Source of the DNA: CAHJWH01 sp965198905
GTDB taxonomy: Bacteria; Pseudomonadota; Alphaproteobacteria; Caulobacterales; Caulobacteraceae
NCBI GenBank assembly: GCA_965198905.1
Contig: OZ240678.1
Coordinates: 2,728,001-2,792,000 of the forward strand
DNA length: 64,000 nucleotides
Direction of reading: 5' to 3'
A program made the position numbers and the translations under genes. The notes below the pieces were generated by a model. That model saw nothing but the letters and a program-made list of their open reading frames with translations, made no database searches and was not told where the DNA came from. Of this stretch, positions 17,785 to 29,288 are shown piece by piece (positions within the stretch are counted from its first letter, which is position 1; each line of letters starts with the position of its first letter).

Positions 17785-18434
17785 AAGTCGGCCGGCTGGG
17801 TCAGCGCTTCAAGCAGGCCGCGGCGGTAGTCCGAGCGGGCGATTTCGACCGCGCCGAACTGCGACAGGTGCTCGGTCATGAACTGGGCGTCCAGCAGGCG
17901 GTAGCCCCCTACGATCAGCCGGCCTACCAGATGCACGAGCGCCACCTTGCTGGCGTCGGTCTCGGTGGAGAACATGCTCTCGCCGAAGAAGGCCCCGCCC
18001 AGGGAGACGCCGTAGAGGCCGCCGACCAGCGCGTCACCGGACCAGCACTCCACCGTGTGGACGAGTCCCCGCACGAACAGCTCGCGATACAGATGTTGTA
18101 TCTGGGCGTTGATCCAGGTCTCGGGTCGATCTTCGGCGCTCGCGGCGCAGGCTTCGATCACGGCTTCGAAGGCGGTGTCGATCCGGACCTCGAAGGGCGC
18201 GCGACGCACGGTGCGCGCCAGCCGGCGCGGAACATGGAAGCCGTCCAGCGGCAGCACGCCCCGCTTTTCCGGATCGATAAGGAAGACGCGGGGATCGTCG
18301 CGCGCCTCCGCCATGGGAAAGACGCCGCGCCTGTAGCAGGCCACCAAGTCCTCGGCGCTGAAGCCGTCCACGCATGCTCCTGGTCCGGCCGGCGGGTGGT
18401 TGTAGCGGATGGAGAAGCGGAGGAAAGCGCTCAT
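17697..18434 (-). CDS. aat: Leucyl/phenylalanyl-tRNA--protein transferase
   Basis: A 245-residue enzyme that adds Leu or Phe from aminoacyl-tRNA to N-terminal Arg/Lys, creating N-degrons for ClpAP in the cytoplasm. Motifs are YRRGVFPMAE, VECWSGDALVGGLYGVSLGG, FFGESMFS, DASKVALVHL and GYRLLDAQFMTEHLSQFGA. The normal C-terminal end (VLQAITHTS) is preceded by an Ala/Gly repeat insert (AGAGAAAGAAAGAG) encoded by the same bases as the DUF2155 tail on the other strand. Confidence 0.94.
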   Translation of the reverse strand: MSAFLRFSIRYNHPPAGPGACVDGFSAEDLVACYRRGVFPMAEARDDPRVFLIDPEKRGVLPLDGFHVPRRLARTVRRAPFEVRIDTAFEAVIEACAASAEDRPETWINAQIQHLYRELFVRGLVHTVECWSGDALVGGLYGVSLGGAFFGESMFSTETDASKVALVHLVGRLIVGGYRLLDAQFMTEHLSQFGAVEIARSDYRRGLLEALTQPADFYRLAPAGAGAAAGAAAGAGVLQAITHTS

Positions 18435-18463
18435 TGGACCGGCCCTCCGAGGGTCGTGACGCC

Positions 18464-19801
18464 TCAGCGCGCCATCCAGCGTTCCAGCCAGTGGATGTCG
18501 TAGTTTCCCGACTGGATGTCACGCTCGTTCAGCAGGTCCTGGAACAGGGGGATGGTCGTCTCGATCCCCCCCACCACCATCTCACCAAGCGAGCGGTTCA
18601 TGCGCGAGATCGCCTCGTCACGGTCGCGGCCGTGCACGATCAGCTTGCCGATCAGGCTGTCGTAATAGGGCGGGATCGAATAGCCGGCGTAGATCGCCGA
18701 ATCTAGCCGCACGCCCAGCCCTCCAGGCGCGTGGAAGTCGGTCACCCGACCGGGCGACGGCGTAAAGGTGCGCGGGTTCTCCGCATTGATGCGGCACTCG
18801 ATGGCGTGACCCTCGAAGCGCACCTGGTCCTGAGTAAAGGAAAGCGGCAGGCCGGCGGCGATGCGAATCTGCTCGCGCACCAGATCGATGCCGGTGATCG
18901 CCTCGGTGACCGGATGCTCCACCTGAAGCCGCGTGTTCATCTCGATGAAGAAGAACTCGCCGTTCTCGTACAGAAACTCGATGGTGCCGACGCCCAGATA
19001 GCCGATGCGCCGCACGGCCTCGACCACCACCGCGCCGATCTTCGCCCTGGCTTCGGCGTCGATCACCGGGGAGGGCGCCTCTTCCAGCACCTTCTGGTGG
19101 CGGCGTTGCAGCGAGCAGTCGCGCTCGCCCAGGTGCACCACCGCGCCGTGGCTGTCGGCGACCACCTGCAGTTCGATGTGGCGGGGCGTCTGGAGGTAGC
19201 GCTCCATATAGACCGTGCCGTCGCCGAAGGCCGCCGCGGCCTCGCTCTGGGCGGTCGCCACCGCCTCGGCCAGACTGTCGGCGTCCTTGGCGACCTTCAT
19301 GCCGCGTCCGCCACCGCCCGCGGCGGCCTTGATCAGCACCGGGAAGCCGATCGACTTCGCCGCCGCCATCGCCTCCTCCACCGTCGAGACGCCGCCGTCT
19401 GAGCCCGGCACGACGGGGATGCCGGCGTCCTTCACCGTCTGCTTGGCGCTGATCTTGTCGCCCATGATGCGGATGTGCTCTGGGCGTGGCCCGATGAAGG
19501 TGAAGCCGTGGGCGTCCACGATCTCGGCGAACTTCGCGTTTTCGGACAGGAAGCCGTAGCCTGGGTGCACGGCCTCGGCGCCGGTGATCTCGCAAGCCGC
19601 GATAATGGCGGGGATGTTGAGATAGCTCTTGGCGGCGGGGGCGGGGCCTATGCACACGCTCTCGTCGGCCAGCCGCACGTGCATGGCATTACGGTCGGGT
19701 TCGGAGTGCACCGCCACCGTGGAGATGCCCATCTCCTTGCAGGCGCGGATGACCCGCAACGCGATCTCGCCGCGGTTGGCGATCAGGATTTTGGAGAACA
19801 T
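18464..19801 (-). CDS. accC: Acetyl-CoA carboxylase biotin carboxylase subunit
   Basis: A 445-residue ATP-grasp enzyme that carboxylates biotin on AccB, the first step of fatty acid synthesis. It shows the biotin carboxylase N-domain (KILIANRGEIALRVIRACKE), the ATP-grasp glycine loop (KAAAGGGGRGMKVA), the catalytic signature FIEMNTRLQVEHPVTE and the C-terminal domain to residue 445, the usual length. It lies 5 bases downstream of accB and 29 bases upstream of aat, in one probable operon aroQ-accB-accC-aat. Confidence 0.97.
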   Translation of the reverse strand: MFSKILIANRGEIALRVIRACKEMGISTVAVHSEPDRNAMHVRLADESVCIGPAPAAKSYLNIPAIIAACEITGAEAVHPGYGFLSENAKFAEIVDAHGFTFIGPRPEHIRIMGDKISAKQTVKDAGIPVVPGSDGGVSTVEEAMAAAKSIGFPVLIKAAAGGGGRGMKVAKDADSLAEAVATAQSEAAAAFGDGTVYMERYLQTPRHIELQVVADSHGAVVHLGERDCSLQRRHQKVLEEAPSPVIDAEARAKIGAVVVEAVRRIGYLGVGTIEFLYENGEFFFIEMNTRLQVEHPVTEAITGIDLVREQIRIAAGLPLSFTQDQVRFEGHAIECRINAENPRTFTPSPGRVTDFHAPGGLGVRLDSAIYAGYSIPPYYDSLIGKLIVHGRDRDEAISRMNRSLGEMVVGGIETTIPLFQDLLNERDIQSGNYDIHWLERWMAR

Positions 19802-19806
19802 GGGGT

Positions 19807-20397
19807 CTAGTCGATGATCACGAGGGGTTCGCCGAACTCCACCGGCTGGCCGTCCTCCACCAGCACCTTGACCACCGTCCCGGCCTTGGGAGAGGGCACC
19901 GGGTTCATGGTCTTCATGGCCTCGATGATCAGCAGGGTCTGGCCGGCCGTGACCTGCTCGCCCGGCTGAATGAACTGTTTCGCGCCTGGCGTCGCCTGGA
20001 GGTAGACCGCCCCGACCATGGGCGACTTGACGATCTCGCCGCTCAGTTCCTCGTTGAGCTTGACTTCAGGGGCCGCGGCCGAGGCGGCTGCGGCGACGGA
20101 GGACGGCGGCGCCACCATGGGCGCGGCGACCGCCAGCGGGGCCGCGAGCGCGACGGCCGTCTGGCGGGCGACCCGGATCTTGAGGTCGCCCTTCTCCACC
20201 TCGATCTCGCTGAGGTCGGTGTCCTTCAAGATGTCGGCGAGGCGACGCACGAGGCGAGTGTCGATGGCCTCCCTCGGCTTTGGGCTCGCCGAGGTGTTGG
20301 GACGCTCGTCGGCGGCCGCTTCGGGCGAGGTATCGGGGGTGGCGACATATTCGCCTTCGGGCGCGTCGGAGGTCTCAGGCAGGTCGGGCAGGGCCAT
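19807..20397 (-). CDS. accB: Acetyl-CoA carboxylase biotin carboxyl carrier protein
   Basis: A 196-residue carrier of the biotin shuttled between AccC and the carboxyltransferase. The C-terminal biotinyl domain has the biotinylated Lys in EAMKTMNPVPS and the SPMVGAVY strand. The N-terminal extension (about 1-40) is acidic and Pro-rich before the usual start-like segment RLVRRLADILKDTDLSEIE. The middle is an Ala/Pro-rich linker. It sits between aroQ and accC, as in many proteobacteria. Confidence 0.96.
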   Translation of the reverse strand: MALPDLPETSDAPEGEYVATPDTSPEAAADERPNTSASPKPREAIDTRLVRRLADILKDTDLSEIEVEKGDLKIRVARQTAVALAAPLAVAAPMVAPPSSVAAAASAAAPEVKLNEELSGEIVKSPMVGAVYLQATPGAKQFIQPGEQVTAGQTLLIIEAMKTMNPVPSPKAGTVVKVLVEDGQPVEFGEPLVIID

Positions 20398-20406
20398 GAA
20401 AGTCTC

Positions 20407-20862
20407 TCAGGTTCCGGCCGGCTCGGAGCCTACCAGCCGGGCCACGACGTCCAGGGCCAGCTCGTAGCCCTGGGCGCCGAATCCAGCGATCACGCCGGTG
20501 GCGGCTAAAGATACGTAGCTGTGGCGACGAAAGTCTTCGCGCGCCGCGAGATTGGACAGATGCACCTCGATGACCGGCCGCTCGGCGGCCTTCAGCGCGT
20601 CCAACAGGGCGATCGAGGTGTGCGAATAGGCGGCCGGATTGATCACGATGGCGCTGGCCTCGTTGCGTGCCGCCTGGATCCAGTCGACCAGCACGCCCTC
20701 ATGGTTGGACTGGCGAAACTCCACGCTCAGGCCCAGGCTCGCCGCCCGCGTCTCGCACGCCGCCTTCACCTGATCCAACGTCGTCGTTCCGTAGATGTGC
20801 GGCTCGCGGACCCCCAGCAGATTCAGGTTGGGGCCGTTGAGCACGAAGACTGGTTTGGGCAT
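20407..20862 (-). CDS. aroQ: Type II 3-dehydroquinate dehydratase
   Basis: A 151-residue shikimate pathway enzyme converting 3-dehydroquinate to 3-dehydroshikimate. It begins with FVLNGPNLNLLGVREPHIYG (the lid with catalytic Arg and Tyr), followed by FRQSNHEGVLVDWI, NPAAYSHTSIALLDAL and the C-terminal VIEVHLSN. It heads the accB-accC operon and is divergent from thiS, with 81 bases between the starts. Confidence 0.96.
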   Translation of the reverse strand: MPKPVFVLNGPNLNLLGVREPHIYGTTTLDQVKAACETRAASLGLSVEFRQSNHEGVLVDWIQAARNEASAIVINPAAYSHTSIALLDALKAAERPVIEVHLSNLAAREDFRRHSYVSLAATGVIAGFGAQGYELALDVVARLVGSEPAGT

Positions 20863-20943
20863 GCCACCGCGCCACTGAGTCGAAGGCAGGCCTTGTATAG
20901 AGCCCGCTCCGTCGTCACAAGCTCGCCCCCTGGGAGGCGTCCT

Positions 20944-21144
20944 TTGCAGTTAATGTTGAACGGCGAGCCGCGCGAACTCTCCAACGTGTCCACCGTGGCG
21001 GCACTGGTCGAGACGCTCGGCCTGGATGCCCGCAAGGTGGCGGTGGAGCGGAACCTGGAGATCGTGCCGCGTTCGCTCTACCTTTCCACCGGACTTTGCC
21101 AGGGCGATCGTGTCGAAATCGTCCACTTTATCGGAGGCGGCTGA
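20944..21144 (+). CDS. thiS: Sulfur carrier protein ThiS
   Basis: A 66-residue ubiquitin-like sulfur carrier for the thiazole moiety of thiamine. The C-terminal VEIVHFIGGG ends in the Gly-Gly that is adenylated and thiocarboxylated. The TTG at 20944 (LQLMLNGEPREL) has GGGAGG six bases upstream and gives the family N-terminus; the ATG at 20953 is possible but badly spaced. Its TGA touches the ATG of thiG. No TPP riboswitch was recognised in the 81-base gap upstream. Confidence 0.9.
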   Translation: MQLMLNGEPRELSNVSTVAALVETLGLDARKVAVERNLEIVPRSLYLSTGLCQGDRVEIVHFIGGG

Positions 21145-21948
21145 ATGAATGCGCCTGTTCAAGGACTGGACACCGTGGAGGAAGACGTCTGGTCGGTGGC
21201 CGGCAGGACCTTCCGCTCCCGCCTGATCGTGGGCACCGGTAAGTATAAGGACTATGCCACCAACGCCGCCGCCGCCGAGGCGGCCGGTGCGGAGATCGTC
21301 ACCGTGGCGCTCCGCCGGGTGAACCTGTCCGACCCGTCTCAGCCCATGCTGGCCGACTTCCTCAAGCCCGAGCGCTTCACCTATCTCCCTAACACCGCCG
21401 GCTGCTTCACTGGGGAAGACGCGGTGCGGACCCTGCGCCTCGCCCGGGAGGCCGGGGGCTGGGACCTTGTCAAACTGGAGGTGCTCTCAAATACGCGCCA
21501 CCTCTATCCGGACATGGAGGAGACTCTGCGCGCGCTGAAGCTGCTCGTCGCCGATGGCTTCCAGGTGATGGTCTATTGTACCGACGACGTGGTCTACGCC
21601 CGCAAGCTGGAAGACGCCGGGGCCGCCGCCATCATGCCGGCCGCCGCGCCCATCGGGTCGGGGCTCGGCATCCAGAACCGGGTCAACATCCGCCTGATCG
21701 TGGAGCAGGCCGGCGTCCCGGTCCTGGTGGATGCGGGGGTGGGCACAGCGTCCGACGCTGCGATCGCCATGGAGCTCGGCTGCGACGCGGTGCTGACCAA
21801 CACCGCCATCGCCGAGGCCAAGGATCCCGTCCGCATGGGCCGCGCCATGAAGCACGCAGTCATCGCTGGCCGCGAAGCCTATCTCGCCGGCCGCATGCCG
21901 ATGAAGCGCTACGCCGACCCGTCTTCGCCCTTGGCGGGGTTGATCTGA
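21145..21948 (+). CDS. thiG: Thiazole synthase
   Basis: A 267-residue TIM-barrel enzyme that joins ThiS-thiocarboxylate sulfur, a glycine imine and deoxyxylulose phosphate into thiazole phosphate. Motifs are SRLIVGTGKYKDY, the Schiff-base lysine region DLVKLEVLSNTRHLYPD, and the phosphate loops MPAAAPIGSGLGIQN and VDAGVGTASDAAIAMELGCD. It directly follows thiS; thiO, thiE and thiC are not in the window. Confidence 0.97.
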   Translation: MNAPVQGLDTVEEDVWSVAGRTFRSRLIVGTGKYKDYATNAAAAEAAGAEIVTVALRRVNLSDPSQPMLADFLKPERFTYLPNTAGCFTGEDAVRTLRLAREAGGWDLVKLEVLSNTRHLYPDMEETLRALKLLVADGFQVMVYCTDDVVYARKLEDAGAAAIMPAAAPIGSGLGIQNRVNIRLIVEQAGVPVLVDAGVGTASDAAIAMELGCDAVLTNTAIAEAKDPVRMGRAMKHAVIAGREAYLAGRMPMKRYADPSSPLAGLI

Positions 21949-21970
21949 AGCCGGCGGCGCAGGCGACCCG

Positions 21971-22402
21971 GTGACGCCGCTCAGCTCCGCCGGGCATCGA
22001 TACTTGCGGCGCGGCGGAGGGGCGCTGCTCGCCCATGTCCTCACCGTCGTCCCAGCTGCGATCTGGGCGGGGCGCTCAAGTCCGCCGCATGGCCCGCTCA
22101 TCTGGCCAATCACCCTGGCGTCGGGCCTAGCGGTCCTGGCGGCGGTTGTCGCCACTCACCACTATCTCAAAGAGGAGACCGACCGCCTGCAGCGCGCCAT
22201 CCAAATCGAGGCGCTGATCTGGGCCATCGGCGTGACCTTCGGCGTCGCCACGGTTTGGGGATTGCTGGAGCCGCTCGCCCGCGTGCCCGCCGTCCCATCC
22301 TACTGCGCCTTCGCCGTGTTCAGCTCCGTGGCGATCTCCGTTCAGCTCGCCCGCAGGCGCTTTCCCCGCGCGTCGTCCAAGCCCGGGCTGGACGGAACAT
22401 AG
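21971..22402 (+). CDS. Hypothetical membrane protein
   Basis: 143 residues from a GTG start, with four hydrophobic segments (near residues 18-35, 43-60, 82-100 and 108-125). A charged loop with YLKEETDRLQRAIQIEALIW lies between the second and third. No family is named. It lies between thiG and the radical SAM gene in the same direction. Confidence 0.65.
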   Translation: MTPLSSAGHRYLRRGGGALLAHVLTVVPAAIWAGRSSPPHGPLIWPITLASGLAVLAAVVATHHYLKEETDRLQRAIQIEALIWAIGVTFGVATVWGLLEPLARVPAVPSYCAFAVFSSVAISVQLARRRFPRASSKPGLDGT

Positions 22403-22423
22403 ATGGAACGCTAGGTCTGGAGT

Positions 22424-23665
22424 GTGGCGAGTCTCACGCTTCGGCGTAAACTGGAAATCCTCAGCGACGCGGCGAAATACGACGCCTCCTGCGCGTCGAG
22501 CGGGGGCGCCAAGCGCAGCTCCAAGGAAGGGCGGGGGATTGGCTCCACCGACAGTGGGATGGGCGTTTGTCACGCCTTCACGCCGGACGGGCGCTGCGTC
22601 TCTCTGCTGAAGATACTGCTGACCAACTTCTGCGTCTACGACTGCGCCTACTGCGTGAACCGTGTGTCGAGCAACGTGGCGCGTGCACGGTTCTCGGTGG
22701 AGGAGGTCGTTCAGCTCACCCTGGACTTCTACAAGCGCAACTACATCGAGGGCCTGTTCCTCTCCTCCGGGGTCATCAGGTCGGCCGACTTCACCCAGGA
22801 AGAGATCAACCGGGTGGCCAAGACCTTGCGCGAAGTCCATGATTTCAGGGGTTATATCCACCTGAAAATCGTTGCTGGATGCAGTCCGGAACTGGCCTCC
22901 GCCGCGGGGCTCTACGCCGACCGCCTGTCGGTCAACATAGAGCTGCCGAGCGACGACACTTTAAAGCATCTGGCGCCGGAGAAGCGGCCCGAGGATATCA
23001 AGCGCGCCATGGGGGCGGTGCGTATCGGCATCGACGACGCCCAGGACCGCACCCACACTGGCCGTCGCGCCGCCAAGTTCTCGCCCGCAGGGCAGAGCAC
23101 TCAGATGATCGTAGGCGCGGACGCCTGCACGGATGCTGATATCCTTACCCGCTCGGAAAGTCTTTACGGCGGCTATGGGTTGAAGCGGGTCTACTACTCT
23201 GCTTTCAGCCCGATTCCCGATGCGAGCCAGGCTTTGCCGCTCAGCCGACCGCCTCTGATGCGGGAGCACCGGTTGTATCAGGCCGACTGGCTAATGCGTT
23301 ATTACGGCTTCTCGCGTGAGGAGATCGCCTCGGCCGCGCCCGGCGGCATGCTGGACTTGAAGCGCGATCCCAAGCTGATGTGGGCGCTAGCGAACCGCGA
23401 GCGCTTTCCGGTCGATGTGAACCGTGCAGATCGCGAGATGCTGCTGCGCATCCCAGGGCTTGGCGCGAAGTCGGTCGACACCCTGATCGGGGTGCGGCGG
23501 GTGAAGGCGATCCGGCTTGAGGATCTGCAGCGCCTCGCGCGCTCGGTAAAGCGGCTGCTGCCCTTCGTGATCACCGCCGACTGGCGGCCGAGGCCTGCGG
23601 ACGAACGCCTCGCCGACGCTGCACCCCCGCCGCTCGCCCAGCCGCTACAGCTCAGCCTGTTCTGA
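22424..23665 (+). CDS. Putative DNA modification/repair radical SAM protein
   Basis: 413 residues, matching the family usually named putative DNA modification/repair radical SAM protein. The radical SAM cluster motif is CVYDCAYC (about residues 70-77). Conserved stretches include GRGIGSTDSGMGVCHAF, GLFLSSGVIRSADFT and the C-terminal helix-hairpin-helix LLRIPGLGAKSVDTLIGVRR (about 335-357), suggesting DNA binding. Its stop overlaps the ATG of the UdgX gene (TGATG), so the two are coupled. This pair is conserved in many bacteria, but the chemistry is unknown. Confidence 0.88.
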   Translation: MASLTLRRKLEILSDAAKYDASCASSGGAKRSSKEGRGIGSTDSGMGVCHAFTPDGRCVSLLKILLTNFCVYDCAYCVNRVSSNVARARFSVEEVVQLTLDFYKRNYIEGLFLSSGVIRSADFTQEEINRVAKTLREVHDFRGYIHLKIVAGCSPELASAAGLYADRLSVNIELPSDDTLKHLAPEKRPEDIKRAMGAVRIGIDDAQDRTHTGRRAAKFSPAGQSTQMIVGADACTDADILTRSESLYGGYGLKRVYYSAFSPIPDASQALPLSRPPLMREHRLYQADWLMRYYGFSREEIASAAPGGMLDLKRDPKLMWALANRERFPVDVNRADREMLLRIPGLGAKSVDTLIGVRRVKAIRLEDLQRLARSVKRLLPFVITADWRPRPADERLADAAPPPLAQPLQLSLF

Positions 23666-25089
23666 TGTACGCGGTCCGGCTCGCCGGCGAGACCGACTTC
23701 GAGGGCTGGCGAGATGGCGCGCGCAGGCTGCGCCTGGCGGATGTCGCCCCGCCGGACGTGGTTTGGCGCGTCGGGGATGAGGCCGGCCTGTTCGAAGGCG
23801 ATCCGCCGCCCGAGCCCGGGGCAGGCGCGATCTTCTCCGCCCCACGCGCCTTCGTGGATCTGGCGCGGGAGGTGATCCTGCATAGCGATCCCGCCCGTTT
23901 CGACCTGCTCTACCGCTTGATATGGCGGTTGAAGGACGAGCCGGCGCTTATGGCCATCGCCACGGATGCGGACGTCGCCAGCGCCCATCTGATGGGCAAA
24001 CAGGTCCGCGACGCTGAGCACAAGATGCACGCCTTCTTGCGCTTTCGCCGGGTCGACGACGATCCCCAGGGAGTGGAGACCTATGTCGCCTGGTTCGAGC
24101 CGGCCCATCACATCGTGGAGCGAGGCGCCGATTTCTTTGTCCACCGCATGGCCAACCTGCGCTTCTCCATCCTGACGCCGGAGGTCTGCGCCCATTGGGA
24201 TGGCGAGGCGTTGCGTTTCTCTCCCGGCGTCGACGGCGCCCAGGCCCCGGCGGAAGACGCCCTTGAAGACGACTGGCGCGTCTATTTCGCCTCGATCTTC
24301 AATCCGGCCCGGGTGAACGCCGAGCTGATGACCCAGCACATGCCGCACCGCTATTGGAAGAACATGCCCGAAGCGCAGCTGATCCCGGAGATGGTCTCCA
24401 AGGCGAAAGGACGAACCGACGCCATGGTGCAAGCGCCCCCCAGCGAACCGTCCGCCCGCGTGCGCCGCAGGACCTTGCCGGAGCCTGAGCCTACCGGTGA
24501 GGCGCCGGCGAGCCTCGGCGAGCTCGCCCGAGCGCTGCAGGAGTGCCGTCGCTGCGATTTGTGGCGCGACGCCACCCAGGGCGTGCCCGGCGAAGGCCCC
24601 GAGCATGCACCGCTGATGTTCGTCGGCGAGCAGCCGGGGGATATCGAGGATCTGAAGGGCCGCCCCTTTATCGGACCGGCCGGTCAGCTGTTCGACCGGG
24701 CGCTGGCCCAGGCCGGCGTGCCGCGCGAGGCGGCCTACGTCACCAACTCTGTCAAGCATTTCAAGCATGAACCGCGGGGCAAGCGGCGGCTGCACAAGAC
24801 GCCCTCCGCCGGCGAAGTGAAGGCCTGCCGCTGGTGGCTGGAGACCGAACGCCGGCTGGTCCAGCCCAGGGTCATTGTGGCGCTGGGCGCGACGGCGGCG
24901 GGCTCGGTGTTCGGACGAGCGGTCTCCGTGACGCGCGAGCGGGGGCCTGCGGGAGAGGTGGAAGGCGGCGCGATGGGCTTCATCACGGTGCATCCCTCCT
25001 ATCTGCTGCGCCTGCCGGACGAGGCCAGCCGCGAACAGGAGTTCGAACGCTTCGTACGCGACCTCGCTCAGGCTTACGCCCTGGTCTGA
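23665..25089 (+). CDS. udgX: DUF4130-UdgX fusion: uracil-DNA binding protein
   Basis: 474 residues. The N-terminal half (about 1-235) matches the DUF4130 DNA-metabolism domain (LLYRLIWRLKDEP, HKMHAFLRFRRV, WFEPAHHIVERGADFFVHRM). The C-terminal half (about 285-474) is UdgX: iron-sulfur Cys pair ECRRC, active-site loop GEQPGDIEDLKGRPFIGPAG, the UdgX-specific KRRLHK loop near residue 372 whose His forms a covalent bond to uracil-site DNA in Mycobacterium UdgX, and TVHPSYLLRL. It probably acts on uracil in DNA together with the coupled radical SAM protein. Confidence 0.92.
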   Translation: MYAVRLAGETDFEGWRDGARRLRLADVAPPDVVWRVGDEAGLFEGDPPPEPGAGAIFSAPRAFVDLAREVILHSDPARFDLLYRLIWRLKDEPALMAIATDADVASAHLMGKQVRDAEHKMHAFLRFRRVDDDPQGVETYVAWFEPAHHIVERGADFFVHRMANLRFSILTPEVCAHWDGEALRFSPGVDGAQAPAEDALEDDWRVYFASIFNPARVNAELMTQHMPHRYWKNMPEAQLIPEMVSKAKGRTDAMVQAPPSEPSARVRRRTLPEPEPTGEAPASLGELARALQECRRCDLWRDATQGVPGEGPEHAPLMFVGEQPGDIEDLKGRPFIGPAGQLFDRALAQAGVPREAAYVTNSVKHFKHEPRGKRRLHKTPSAGEVKACRWWLETERRLVQPRVIVALGATAAGSVFGRAVSVTRERGPAGEVEGGAMGFITVHPSYLLRLPDEASREQEFERFVRDLAQAYALV

Positions 25090-25194
25090 GGGCGTCCGCC
25101 GCGCGCTTACGATGCAGCTCCTCGGAGCGACGTTGGGGCGAATTGCGCCGGACGATCGAGCCGCGATGCTACAGGACCTGTGTGGGGGTCGACA

Positions 25195-26790
25195 ATGGAT
25201 GACCGGGTGCAGGCGCGTGCAGCTTCGCGCGTGACATGGCTGCTCCTGCTGGCGGTGGCGTTGGTGGGGCTGTCGCACGTCGGCTTCCTGCCCCCCTGGG
25301 AGGGCTTCGACGAGACCGCCCACTGGTCCTACGTGCAGGAACTGGCAGACAGGGGACGGCCGCCCCATTATGGCGTCGACGGTCTCAGCCGCGACCTGGA
25401 CCTTTATCCGGGCCCCATGCCTTACGGCGGCGCGCCTCCGTTCGACAAGACCGGCCGGTTGACCTATCGCACCTATCGCCAGGCCGGGGCGCCACCGATC
25501 GTTGGAGGACCTACGCGCTACGTCTCCGGTCGTGAACTGAATTGGCAGGCCCAGCATCCGCCGCTCTATTACCTGCTGATGGTGTCGGTCTATCGGCTGG
25601 CGCATGGGGTTGGCTGGATCGACCACCTGCTGGCGCTGCGGGTCGCCTCCTACGCCTTGGCTTTTGCAGGTTTTGCGCTGGGCGTCCTAGCCACCGCGCG
25701 CCGTGCCGCCGCCGGGGCGACGACGGTCGGATACTGGGCGGCCCCGATCATGGCCGCATGGCCCTTTCTGGTCCCTGAGTTCTTCCCGGAGTTCGCCCGG
25801 ATCGGCAACGATAGCCTGTGCCTGCTTTGGGTGGGGGCAGCGTGGGCGCTGCTGCTCGAAGCGCTGGACGGGGAGGGCGCGTGGGGCGTGGCCGCCGCGC
25901 TCGGCGTCGTGCTCGGACTGGGATTGCTCACCAAGGCCTTTTTCCTGCCGATCACGGCAGGCGCCGCGGTTATACTGTTGGCGAGGTGGTGGTTTCGGGG
26001 ATGTTCGCGCGCTTTGTTGGGCCAGGCGGCTCTGACGGGCATGCTGGCGCTGGCCATCGGCGGCTGGTGGTACGTGGCCAAGCGCATGGAGACCGGCTCG
26101 CTGATCGGCTCGGACGAGTTCATCCACCTGAAACACGTCGGCGGGATGGCGGCCATTTTGGACGGCTTTTCCGCCGGCGAGATGTTCCGCGGCCTGCTGG
26201 TCATTCCCGCCACCTTCATGTGGGCGGGGACTTGGTCGCTGGCGCGGCTGCCGGAGATTCTGCTGATCATTCCCACGACGCTGCTGGTCGTGACCGGGTT
26301 CAGCTACGTCTCACGCCTGCGAAGGGGCGGATTGGTCACCTGGACGCCTTTGGCCTTGGCTATACCGATGGCGGCCGGACTGGTCTATCACGTCTTCACC
26401 TGGATGGCGGGAACGAGCGCGGTGACGCCGGGCTGGTATCTGCACATTTTGGCGGCGCCGCTCGGCTTCGCCCTGGCTTTGGGCTGGAGCCGTCCGCGGC
26501 TGCTTGCCATCCTGACCAGCCTGACTGGGGCGTACACGCTCGTCGCTTGGGGCTTCCAACTCTCGCTTTTCAGCGGTTGTGCGTCCAAGCTTGGCCATGA
26601 CAAGCACTATGTATTCGAGGGAACGACGTGCTTTTTGTCTGAGCACACGCTGGCGGCGCTCGGACATCCGATAGCAGCCGCATCCTTGCTGCTAGGCGGC
26701 GTCATTACTGCGTGCGCCGCCTTAGTCCTGGCATGCATCGCATACAGGCCTGTCATCCCAGAAGGACCCGTCGCCCTCTCGACCGTATAG
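25195..26790 (+). CDS. Polytopic membrane protein, GT-C glycosyltransferase-like
   Basis: 531 residues from the ATG at 25195; an in-frame GTG at 25180 is possible. There are about ten or more hydrophobic helices and a first periplasmic loop with FLPPWEGFDETAHWSYVQEL, whose acidic pair resembles the catalytic Asp/Glu loop of GT-C enzymes (ArnT/PMT) and DUF2142 proteins. The Pro-rich motif NWQAQHPPLYYLLM is also typical. Such enzymes transfer sugars from polyprenyl-phosphate donors outside the inner membrane. The neighbour is a galactofuranose-type gene, so a surface polysaccharide role is likely. Confidence 0.72.
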   Translation: MDDRVQARAASRVTWLLLLAVALVGLSHVGFLPPWEGFDETAHWSYVQELADRGRPPHYGVDGLSRDLDLYPGPMPYGGAPPFDKTGRLTYRTYRQAGAPPIVGGPTRYVSGRELNWQAQHPPLYYLLMVSVYRLAHGVGWIDHLLALRVASYALAFAGFALGVLATARRAAAGATTVGYWAAPIMAAWPFLVPEFFPEFARIGNDSLCLLWVGAAWALLLEALDGEGAWGVAAALGVVLGLGLLTKAFFLPITAGAAVILLARWWFRGCSRALLGQAALTGMLALAIGGWWYVAKRMETGSLIGSDEFIHLKHVGGMAAILDGFSAGEMFRGLLVIPATFMWAGTWSLARLPEILLIIPTTLLVVTGFSYVSRLRRGGLVTWTPLALAIPMAAGLVYHVFTWMAGTSAVTPGWYLHILAAPLGFALALGWSRPRLLAILTSLTGAYTLVAWGFQLSLFSGCASKLGHDKHYVFEGTTCFLSEHTLAALGHPIAAASLLLGGVITACAALVLACIAYRPVIPEGPVALSTV

Positions 26791-26822
26791 GTCTTAAGAG
26801 CGACAGGACCTACCGAACGATC

Positions 26823-29288
<2,466 letters not shown>

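Noticed and set aside
20863..20943. TPP riboswitch upstream of thiS
   Set aside because: The gap is only 81 bases and no TPP core pattern was visible.
23302..25626. Very long minus-strand open frame antisense to the radical SAM and UdgX genes
   Set aside because: It lies entirely over well-supported genes, is rich in Arg/Gly/His and has no recognisable domain; this is typical of GC-rich third-position bias.
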